Shown here: piece by piece, positions 14,550-26,700 of the stretch
Layout of the letters: each line of letters opens with the position of its first letter
Numbering within the stretch: the first letter of the stretch is position 1
Source of the DNA: Paragorgia papillata
Lineage: Eukaryota > Cnidaria > Anthozoa > Scleralcyonacea > Coralliidae
Reading direction: 5' to 3'
Assembly: GCA_035771165.1 (NCBI GenBank)
Contig: JAWNZC010000351.1
Location: 8,439,501 to 8,503,500 of the forward strand
DNA: 64,000 nucleotides
The notes under the pieces: model-generated
Told to the model about the DNA's origin: nothing
Database searches by the model: none
What the model saw: the letters and a program-made list of their open reading frames with translations, nothing else
Made by a program: the position numbers and the translations under genes

Positions 14550-17500
14550 TCCATACGACGGTCTGGGTATGAGGCGCACGGGGTAGGTGCTTCACAAAGC
14601 ACTTCTTGTTTTCCTGATTGTAGCCATAATCTACAGCATTTCGGGCGTGTACAGGTACGCCAGAAATATTACATCCAGCTTCTTATTATTTGCTCTACAA
14701 ACACATCTTCTTAAATGTGTAGAGATATGGAAAGAAGATTGTCTGCAATGAAGCATGAATTTGAAGCAGCGGCTGAGCTACAGAAGAAGAGGACGGTGGA
14801 CAGGGTCAATGAATCTGCGAAGAGACGAAGTCCTAGTTTGTTTTCGTCTGATGATGAAAATGGTCGACCTGAGCTACAACTGGACGATTTAAATGAGAAA
14901 ACGGTATTGATCTCTTTCATAATAGACTAATTTAAATATTATTTTTATGTGCATCTTAATAAGACTGTCGCGCCTCCTTTGTGTGTCTGCAATTCAAAAG
15001 AATCTGTGTTTCATGACAAAACCAGAAAGGCTCATGGAAAATACGAAACTGGAAACGGTGTTTGCACAACTTGCTATGGTATATAATTATACACCTATAC
15101 GCAACATACACAGGCATACTTACCTGACGCGAGAGGTACTTTGATCAGCAATATAAGGGGCTAATGCACCTAACGGGTGGTCCCACATGACTAAAATCAG
15201 ACACTGCTGATTGCTGAACTTAAGTTATATTACACTATTGTTTAATTTCAGCAATAACTGATCTGATATAAGTGTATAATTACCATAGCGAGTTGTGCAA
15301 ACATCGTTTCCGGTTTCGTAACATCGTTTTAAGTTTCCTATCCAGCTCCCCTTCCATTATCTATGGCTCATGTAGATGCACATAGAAGAATATTAGGGGT
15401 GTATTCCAGCTTCCATGATTTTGCCGTTCTTGTTTTTTGTTTATTGCATGTACTAGGTTACTGGACATGGTACTTATTCATTGCATACTCAGAACCCAGT
15501 TTATCATTCTGCATGGTTAAGGAAAGTTAAACGCCGTTTACTTTCGTGAGAGGAATTACAGATATTTTTCTGCTTGCTTAAGATTGAATTGGTTTTCATG
15601 ATTTTCCTCCGGTGTTTACAAAAACTCTCAAAACTTCCGTAACTCTGTTCTATCTGGATTGACATCATGTTGTCAACCAAACCTTAATATAGAAGATAAA
15701 GCGAAACACCTAGCGCGCTGTTGTATTATATTTCGTCTACATTAGATTCTGGTTCCCGTGACGTTCGCGCACACGTTATTTTTAATTACTGCGCATGCGT
15801 TAGCATTTTTTCATGAGATTTTGTCTCCTTGAGCGTGCTATAGGCTTGTAAGCCCATTCATTAGTACACCATGCAGGTTAGCGTACAAGCTAAGTGGTAA
15901 ACCTACTTACTGATTGGGTTAGGGTTTTTGTTGCGGTCAATTAGCCCAGCAAATCCTATTTTGAGATGCAACATAGCAACGTATGCAAAAAAAGAAACAT
16001 GAAGATTATAAATATAAATAATTAGTAGTATGTTTGTTAAAAAATATATTGAATCAATTATGCCCATGGGAGTGGGGGGCAATGTAATATTACACTGGCT
16101 AGAGGTGTCGATTCTTGGTTCTGACCGAAAGGATCGTGGCATCAGGGTACAAAAACGTATCAACGTATCTTGCATATATAGCCTCCATCCTCGATGTATT
16201 TAAACTTTTATGTAAAGGTTTTAGAAGCAGGTCAACTAAGTCGACCTCGTATTGTATAGCTTATTTAATTCTATTTTTCTTCCATTACAGTCACCACAAA
16301 CAACGCGAAAGAAAGTCCCTTCTGCAACAGGTATTATTTTAAATTATTGTATCTTTATTTCCGGCTTCCGGCCACAGTTGCTTTTTGTCTACTTATTAAT
16401 TTTACTTTGGCTAACGCCAGACGATTTTACTCGTCAAGGGGAGAGCTCCCGGAAACCTGGCCAATAAAGGGTTATAGCTTGAAATTAAATAAGTCTCCAG
16501 GGTGTGACTTATTCAATAGCAACTTATAACTATGGTTAAGTTGTTATTGCTTATTGTTATTCAAACTGTATTTTACAGTCCACAATGGCTTGTCCCGTGA
16601 AGCAGAAGAGGAACAAGAATCCAAAGGACCGCCTTCTAGAAAGTCTGCATGGACAGAAAACCATATCGCTGATACTAGTAAGCCAATCTTTGTTTAACGT
16701 CTATTACAAGTAATATTTGGCATTTCACTCGATTAAACTGGATGTTCTAAAATTTCGAGCGTAGGATATATGCATTATAAGACCAAACCGGGACCAGTTG
16801 CGAAAAATGCAACATCAAGGCCTTCCGGCTAGGAATTGAACCCGTGACCCTGCGATGCTAGTGCAGCTCGTGGTCAAGCTTTTGGAAACGGCTTCCGTAT
16901 AGCTCAGTCATTAGATTGGTCAGAGCACTGCACTAGCATCGCAGGGTCGCGGGTTCAATTCATAACTGGAAGGCCTTGATGTTGCATTTTTCGCAACTGG
17001 TCCCGGTTTGGTCTTATAATTTATATATTCTACGCTCGAAGCCTGTCTCATGTGTGAGATTTTACGTATGTCTAATTTTTGGATTGTCTAGAGAAAAAAT
17101 GCATGTAAGGTACCTTGTCATTTAAAAATGTCATCTTTTATTGCTAAATATAGTTTACTGAAGTGACGTCGAAATAGAAACCAGCCTTTCTAAATTAAAT
17201 TGTATACGGAATTACACGTTTTTCTTATTTTTTGTATTTGTGCGGTTGCGGAAGGAATCATTGCTTCTTATATAGCCAATAGTTGAGTATTGTTGTCTTT
17301 TTTTGAAGTTACTTTTCAGCATAAATTGACGTGATTTGATTATGTCATGATGACAACCGAAGTATTACCATGACAATGTACAATCCCCACACATGAGATT
17401 GTCCCTTTTATCTTTTTCTTAAACTTGGTAGTTTGTGTATGAGTCAGAATAACACAACCCTGCACTATGGTATAACTCATGAACAAATTACCAAGTGTGG

Positions 17501-20500
17501 GACTTTTACGCTACGCTATTCCACTCCACTCTACGCTACTCTACTCTACTCCATGGCACTCTGCTCTTCGCTACTCCACTCCACTCCACTCCACTTTACG
17601 CTACTCTACTCCTCTCCACTCCACTCTACGCTACTCTACTCCACTTTACGCTACTCTACTCTACTCTACTCTACTCCACTCTACTCTACGCTACTCTACT
17701 CCTCTCTACTCTGCGCTACTCCACTCCACTCTACGCTACTCTACTCCATTCTACTCCACTCCACTTTACGCTACTCTACTCCACTCTACTCTACGTTACT
17801 CTACTCCACTCTACTCCACGCTAATTTCCACTCTATTCTATTCTACTCTATTCTACTCTACTCTACTCTACTCTACTCTACTCTACTCTACTCTACTCTA
17901 CTCTACTCTACTCTACTCTACTCTACTCTACTTTACTCTACTCTACTCTACTCTACTCTACTCTACTCTACTCTACTCTACTCTACTCTACTCTACTCTA
18001 TACCTGTGTATTTTTCATATTTCCCCTTCTGTTTATAGTTTTAGAATTGGAATTTCTAAAGGGTCAGACTCCAGTGAATCGTAGTCCTTCTAGATCCAAG
18101 CCGTAAGTTCAATGAGACTTGTCCTAGTTGTTTGCACTTTTTATACTCTCTTTAGTATTGTAACAGTTATTTAGTTTTGTTAACTATATAATTTCAGTTA
18201 CAGTTTTTGGAACTGATAGTAGTTTTGGTATAGTGATATGTTCACTTGCAATTAGTTTTTGGTTTTAGTTGCTAGTTTTTGTGTAGTGATATATTTATGA
18301 CTAAGTAACTTACAGCAACGTGTCAACAGTACTGTAACAGTTACATTTTTATGATTATTTTCAATTACAGTTAATCAGTTACATTATGAACAATTCAAAT
18401 AAAATAACTAGTTGCAATTGCACTTACAGTTACAATTACATTAAATATTTTGTAACTAATTACAAAATTACAAATTACAACATCCGCTAAAAGGAACATT
18501 TTGGTAAACGTTACATGTACATCTACTAGTATTATCGATAGTGCTTGTAAAATGAAGAAAACATGCATGGAATGGAGTCACATATATAGTATCTTGGGAC
18601 AGTCCTGATGCTCCACTACTGGTGTTGTGGTGGTAGTGGATTTGAGTGGAATCGAGTGGAGTAGAATAGAGTGGAATGGAGTGGAGTGGAATAGAGTGGA
18701 GTGGAGTGGAATCGAGTGGAATGGAGTGGAGTAGAGTGGATTGGAGTGGAATCGAGTGGAGTAGAATAGAGTGGAATGGAGTGGAATAGAGTGGAGTGGA
18801 ATCGAGTGGAATGGAATGGAGTGGATTGGAGTGGAATAGAGTGGAGTGAAATAAAGTGGAGTGGAATAGAGTGGAGTGGAATAGAGTGGAGTGGAATAAA
18901 GTGGAGTGGAATGGAATGGAGTGGAATAGATTCGAGTGGAACAGAGTGGGGTAGAATAGGCTGGGGTGGAGTGTAATAGACTGGAGTGGAGTGTAATAGA
19001 CTGGAGTGGAGTGGAATAGAGTCGAGTGGAGTGAAATAAAGTGGAGTGGAACAATCTCGTACCCAGAGCCTGCGATCCTTTTGGTCATTACCAAAGAACG
19101 GAGGCTCTGGGAAACTCCTTTGAAAAAGACCCCAAAATTGGGTTTTTGTTCCCAGTCCTCTGGTTCCAAGTTCCCTATAATTTGTTACTGTCATCGACGA
19201 TCTTTAGCTTGTTCAAAGACCAGGGAAAATATTTGTTTACCGATAAAGAATGGCCCAGTATGTTTTACAAAGCTCTTGACAAAGCGTTGTGATACAAATG
19301 GTCTTTCTTAGCTTTTTTCACAATCCTCAACCGGACGATTTGACGCGTTTTTATATGTCCGCGTCGCCGTCGGTACTCGGCAGTGATCGGCTCAGCCGCT
19401 CAGGTAAGGAATTGTACTTTCTGTCAAACTGCGAAGAAATACGAGACGAGTCAGACGATGGATGTTTGTTTGGCGACGAAGCGAGAATAATAATAGTTTT
19501 AACTTGTAAATTGTCGGGATTTTTGCTGTTTTGAATTATTTCATGTGTTCAATTGTATTTGGGTCTGTCTTGTATAATTATGTTTTACAGAACGTCGAGA
19601 AATCGCTTAAACAACTTAGCAACGTGCACATCATTTGAAATTTTACTGTTTTAAAACTAACCAATCAGATCACAAGTTTCATCGGAGTTCCCCAGAGCCT
19701 CCGTTCCTTGGTAATGACTAAAAGGATCGCAGGCTGGGAGTGGAATAGAATGGAGTGGAATAATGTGGAGTGAAATAAAGTGGAGTGGAATAGAGTGGAG
19801 TGGAATAGAATGGAGTGGAGTGGAGTGGAATAATGTGGAGTGGAATAGAGTGGAGTGGAATAAAGTGGAGTGAAATAGACTGGAATGGAGTGGAGTGGAA
19901 TAGACTGGAGTGAAATAGAGTCGAGTGGAGTAGAATAGACTGGAGTAGAGTGGAATAGACTGGAGTGGGATGGAGTGGAGTGGAATGAAGTGGAGTGGAA
20001 TAGAGTGGAGTGGAACAGAGTGGAGTGGAATAGAGTGGAGTGAAACAGAGTGGAGTGGAATAGAGTAGAGTGGAATAGAGTGGAGTGGAACAGAGTGGAA
20101 TAGAGTAGAGTGGAATAAAGTTGGTGTACTTTACTTCATGTAGTCGTTTTATTTTCAAGCCATTTGTTTTAATTCGTTTTTCGAGAATATAACTAATTAC
20201 TGGTACAGTTACTCGAAAACGTGAACCAGTACATTTAACTAATTACTTGTAACGTTAGTACAGCACCAGTTTCTTTTACGTGTGGATATCTTCTATGTGA
20301 AACATTAAAAAGTGTAACATGTTATATTACAGGAAGACAAACTCTCTTTGGAAACGATTTGAGGATGAAGAGAATGCAATCGTAAGAGCAAAGGAGTTTT
20401 TGAAAAACCGATCAACAACTCTGCACAAGAAGAAGGTAAGGAGACCAAACTTGTTGTCTATTAAATTTCACAAAGCCTGTAATATCACATGGGGTCTGTT

Positions 20501-20661
20501 TCTCAAATCGTTTGTCTGTCGGTTGGTCGGTCTGTCTGTCTGTGTGTAAATGAAAACGTAATCGTAAACATGATAGCATTGCTGTTCTATTCACATTGCA
20601 ATTTATGCTATGATAAAATTTGTGTATCCCTACATTGTCTGCACAAAGTTAGCATTTTGTT

Positions 20662-20708
<47 letters not shown>

Positions 20709-23700
20709 AACATTGACAAACTACGTTTTTGTTTTGGTGTTATCGTATAGGGACTTCTAGAAAACGCCAGAACTTCTGCTAAGATTCGAGGAAGTCGTCG
20801 TAAGGTTAGTTCTGTGTTCACATATAAAGAGTTGTTCTTTGTAGTTTAAACGATATCTGGTTACTTGGAATCAATATTATTTCTGACTACATTTTGTAAC
20901 AGCTCCATTGTAGTAAAAATCAAAGTTTTGTATTGAATTCTACTTATTACTTTACTTTGTGAATTTCATTCGCAACTTGACAGCGCATTTATTGATGGTT
21001 GCGTAACGAAGACCTTGTTTCCTCGTACTAGACAAATTCGAAATCATACTAAAATACGAATGGTCACGGTGTTTACATGACTGTGTGTGCTTCTTTTGTC
21101 TTGCATGGTTTTAAAACCTTTTGCGGTTTTGTGGAAACGGGCAGAATTGTGCAATTCCGGTTCCGAATTCGTCGGGCACCCTAGCTGTGAACGTAGTCCG
21201 AGACTTCATCTTTGCCCGCCGAACGAAAAACGGCAGGCGATGGTAAAAATCTTGCTTGAAAGAATCAATCATAAGAAAAGACTCGTCACGTTAAACCATA
21301 ACGTAAAAATACCATTATAACGACTAAAAGCAAAGCACAAGGTGTCAAGTGGCAGGAGAAACTCGTGTAACAAAATCTACTCTGCCGTTTGACGGAGCTG
21401 TCAAACGTGACATTAAACTCTAATGTTTTTAGCTGACACCTCTGTTCTTCGTGAACCTTCGTAGTATGACAATGTCACACGGTCCTCCATGATGCCCGGT
21501 TTGATTATGTGGACAAAATAGCGACTGACCAAATTGGGGTGAAATGGCGAGATGTTACTTGACAATTTTGCAAAGCTTGAGGAGGTTGTGAAACTGATCC
21601 CACTAAGATGGTTAAGACTTTGACTATTTCTCTTACGCTATTATTTCTTCACTGTATCTGCATGTGTTACAATTGAACCTACTATACTTGAACTTTTCTA
21701 CAGGTATCACATGAACTGGATGAGTCTGTAATTGATGAAATGAAACATAACCTTGATCAGGTAGCTACAAAATGAAAAAAATAAACAATGTTGGAATAAA
21801 AATTTAATGAAACAAAAAAACTTAAACATACGAAAATAAGGCTAAATAATGCCTATAGACCGACCTGTGTAAATTGTGTTTATGGGTAATGTGTGTTTCT
21901 ATATTTTTTTGTAGGAAGAAGCTGAAGTAACTGAAGCAATATACCACATGAACACTGGCGAAAAACTTCTTCAGCAGAAAGAAGAGAGGCTTAAAATGTT
22001 GGAGAACACATTTGCTAACGAGTTGGTGAGCTACATCTGCTGCCACTATTGCTCTTAGTTGTGCTCTTGCTCCTATACATCTGCTCCTGCTCTCCTCAGT
22101 CTCTTGCATCTGCTCCTGCTCTCCTACACCTGCTCCTGCTCTCCTACATCTGCTCCTGCTCTCCTACATCTGCTCCTGCTCTCCTATATCTGCTCTTTCT
22201 CTCCTACATCTGCTCCTGCTCTCCTATATCTGTTCCTGCTGTTCTACATCTGCTCCTGCTCTCATACACCTGTTCCTGCTCTCCTACATATGTTCCTGCT
22301 CGCCTACACCTGCTCCTGCTCTCCTACATACGCTCCTGCTCTCCTACATACGCTCCTGCTCTTCTACATCTGCTCCTGCTCTCCTACATCTGCTCCTGCT
22401 CTCCTACATCTGCTCCTGCTCTCCTACATCTGCTCCTGCTCTTCTACATCTGCTCCTGCTCTTCTACATCTGCTCCTGCTCTCCTACATCTGCTCCTGCT
22501 CTCCTACATCTGCTCCTGCTCTTCTACATCTGCTCCTGCTCTTCTACATCTGCTCCTGCTCTCCTACATCTGCTCCTGCTCTCCTACATCTGCTCCTGCT
22601 CTCCTACACCTGCTCCTGCTCTCCTACATCTGCTCCTGCTCTCCTACATCTGCTCCTGCTCTCCTACATCTGCTCCTGCTCTCCTACATCTGCTCCTGCT
22701 CTCCTACATCTGCTCCTGCTCTCCTACATCTATTCCTGCTGTTTTACAACTGCTCCTACTCTTAGTTGTGCTACTTCTCTCTTACCTCTGCTCTTCCTCT
22801 CCTGCATTTGTTTCTGCTCTGTTAATTAGCTCTTTCTTACTCCCTCATCTGTTCCTGCTCTTTATCCTACTCTCGCTCCATATTTTTCTCTTGCGTCTTA
22901 TCCTACATTTACTCCTCTATTTCCTGCTTTTTTGTCCTATTTTACGGCATCTTTTGTTTCTGCTCCTTATCCCATTCTTACTTGAATCGTACTCTTAGTC
23001 TATCATTTTCTCCGTAGTCATTATCCTACTCTTACGTGTCCATCTGCTTCTGATTCCTTTTCTATTCTACCTCCATCATATGCTCCTTATCTTTACTCTA
23101 CTCTTCTGCATCTGCTCTTGTCCCTTACTCTACACCTGCATTTCCTTCAGCTTCTTATCTTACTTTTACTTTTTATCTGCTCCTTATTATTCTATATACT
23201 CCTTATTATTCTATATACTCCTGCATCTCATTCAGTTCCTTATCACTATGCCTTATCTTACCCTTTCGTTGGCTCTTTCTCATCTCACCCATTCATCTGC
23301 CCATTCATCTTACTCCTACTTCTGCTTTTTATCCTACTCTTGCTTCTACATCTTCAAGTGCTCTGCTTTTCCATCTACTTCGTAGTATGTTGCTTTGCGT
23401 TGCTTAGATTTAGATTAGATTTTAGATTTAATAACTTTATTGCCTATAACATGCAACTGGTGGTGAAACAGGGCGAAATGCCAGGTGTTTATTTTACGGA
23501 GGGAGGAAAACCGGAGAACCCGGCGAAAAACCCTCGAAGCACAGGAGAGATCAACTACAACTCTACTCACATGAGTTCAAAGCTCAACAACGGGTCATTC
23601 CCAAGCGGTCACCCATCCAAGTACTAAGCCCGTCTAACTGGACTTAACGTTTTGGTGATAGGCACTGGCGCTAACAGCACACGCCACCTGTACTCCCCTT

Positions 23701-26700
23701 CGTCTTTAACTAATACTATACTTCTTCTTTTTTTTAGTCTACAACATATTCCGACAGTGATTCCGACATTACATGGGAAGAAGCACATTACAAAAGACCA
23801 GTTTATTCTGAAAGAAGAAGTAAACACAGACGTGTTCCTCCCAACAGTCGCGTAAACTATGATAAGCGACCGGAAAGGTCACTGAACGGTTATCATGATG
23901 GATCTAGAGATAAAGAACCTCGTGCGCGATATCAAGAACGAGCTCGCCTTCCCTTGGAAACAAATGACAATCTTATGACGTCTTTAACAGATATAAATAA
24001 CGAACTCTCTCGCATTTGGTCTTACATGACTAATGTTTACAAAAGAGTTGAAGGACCGAGCAGTGTACAGTTACCGTCTTCTTCGTCTGTTAGGTAATTG
24101 ATTTTTTTGGGGGGTATTGCTCGACAATCAATTTTTTTTACAAAAAAGAATTAGAATGCCCTGGTTGCTTTACTTATAGAAAAACGCGGTCAAATTTGCT
24201 TCGTTGTGTCATTTTGCATTTATCAAATAGTTGCAATAAGATTTTCCTAACATAGAATCAGCCTGGTAACCCGGCTAGTCCGCCTCGTATAAACAGCCCC
24301 TAAGACAACCAATGTATTAATTAACTGAACAGTACAGTCAATCCATTTATACAATGATTGTGTAATTGTATAGAAGTGGTGGGAATCCGTACACTGAACC
24401 TGCAGAGATTGCAATGGAAAAGAAGTGGATGAACTATTTTGGAAGTAAGTTACAGTTTATGATCAAAGAAACGAGTTTTACTTTCTACTTAAAGTGCTTA
24501 TGAAACGAAAATTAAGTTTGTTCTATTTGAAAGAACACTTAAAATTGTAGAGTAATATTTTTTGCAGTTTTTCGTTTCCTTGCTTTGTTTTTGAGATATT
24601 TTAGTTTGTTTGATATGCAATTTAAACATTTTGACGTCGTAGGTGCATAATGAGCTATTGGAGGAGGTTAGATATCTTTTCCATTATCAAACCAAATAAA
24701 TTTGAATGTGTGTTTCTCCCACAACATTAAACATGTAGATCTTCAAGTGATTATTATATTTGATAATAGCAAAGATATATAACTTTCTCGCTAACTCATT
24801 ATGCACGTGTGACGTCAAAATGTTTAATTTGCATATCAAACAAACTAAAATATATCAACAACGAACCAAGGAACCAACTGCACAAAGTATGTTGCTCTAT
24901 AATTTTAAGTGTTCTTTCAAATAAGACAAACTTAATTTTCGTTTCATAGGCACTGTAAGTAATATTTGAATAAAGGTATAAAGTTGTCATTCAGCTGCAT
25001 GTTGATAAGATAAAATAGGATTACGAACGAGGCTTAGTTGTGTTTGTTTTATTAAAAATGTTATTAGTTTTTTTAGTTTGGGCTTTCGTCGGTCTTCGAC
25101 ATTATCAGAAAACTCGTATGTCGTAGACCGACGAAAACTCGATTAAACTGCATGTTTTGGGGGTATTTTGTGAAGGAAAATTTTGAGCGTAGGAATATAT
25201 ACATTTTAAAATTAAATATGCAGCACCAGTTGCGAAAATGAACTGTTTAGTCACACAAATGTAATTAAAATGCAACACAATCCTTAGCCTGGTTTTTGTC
25301 ATCGCCGATGCTCACATTTGCGATTATCCCAGACAATCGCCGACGGTCGCCGATCAAGGCGGGAAATTTTTTTTTTTTCATTTATTATTTTCTGGCTAAG
25401 CTCTTGGGTCCAGCCTTTGTAGCTCAGTAGTCAGAGAGCCACACGATTGCGGGTTCGATTCCTAGCCGGAAGGCCTAGATGTTGCATTTTCGCAACTAGT
25501 TCTGGTTTTTACTTAAATGTTTATATTCTTACACTCGTAATTTTCCTTCACTAAATATCTCTAGAACATGTAACTCGTAATATAGTACTTTGACTTATTA
25601 TCTTCAAATTTATTCAGATCACTCTGGATCCGCTCCTCGTCCAACTCTTCGTGGCCCATCTGATCTAGCATATGCATCATTAAGGTAACCTGAATCAAAT
25701 TTTAAAAAACCAACATTTTGATATAAATATATGCGCAATTTTGGTGATGGTGATTATTGGTAATTTTGATGATTTCATATATAATGGAAGGCCGGAACTG
25801 GATAGGAAACTTAAAACGATGTTACGAAACCGGAAACAATGTTTGCACAACTTGCTATGGTAATTATACACTTATAAGGGGCTAATGCACCTAACGGATG
25901 GTCCCACATGGCCAGGATAAGCTATTGCTAAAATTAAACAATAGTGTAATATCACTTGAGTTCAGCAGTGTCTGATTTTAGCCATGTGGGACCCACCCAT
26001 TAGGTTATTATCCGCTTATAAGTGTATAATTACCATAGCAAGTTGTCCAAACATCGTTTCCGGTTTCGTAAGTTTCCTATCCAGTTCCCCTTCCATTATC
26101 TATGATGATTTGAAGTTTCGAGAAGTAACAACAAGAGTATTTTTGTAGAAGGTGGTGCAACCCCGACTTGTGAATGTACTGTTTTTAAGTACTTCTTACT
26201 TTTTTCGTCTTTTTAATTTTTTTTCTTCTTTATTCTTTTTCTTTCCTTATTTCTTTCTTTCCATCTTTCTTTCTTTTTTTCTCTTCTTTTTCTTTTTTCT
26301 TTTTTTCCCTTTTTTTGTCTGTTTGTTTGTCTGTCTGACGGTCGTTTTTTCTTTCTTTCTTTTCTTTGTCTTTTTTACGGATTTATTTTTGTGAGGATTA
26401 AAATTAAGCCATCAGGCGGAACTCGAAATAAAACAAACAAAGGGGCACAATAGTGCGGTATATAAAGTGTAATCTCGTAGGATTTGAGTGCTAAAGTTGT
26501 TTTTCTTTTTTGAGTTGACCAGATGTCAAACTATCAGAAAATGATGGGGTTCAAATTTTCGACTCTTCGATTTACAGGGGGGTCGGGGGGTCGGAGACAT
26601 GGATAATAAGAGTGGCTCAAAGACCTTTCCTGACCCTGATCCTGGCCCTAATAGTGTGGTATTTATGTGTTATGAAAACATCTCCCGTAGGATTTGTATG

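Noticed and set aside
17433..20158. Long Tyr/Ser/Thr/Leu/His-rich frames on both strands
   Set aside because: They come from pentanucleotide arrays read in several frames at once. No start context, no domain, and they cover introns of CEP164.
22049..22829. Two overlapping Leu/Ser/Cys-rich repeat proteins of about 240-256 residues
   Set aside because: The 20-bp minisatellite rotates through all three frames without stops, so the similarity of the frames is mechanical. The donor of exon 21915-22025 lies just before it.
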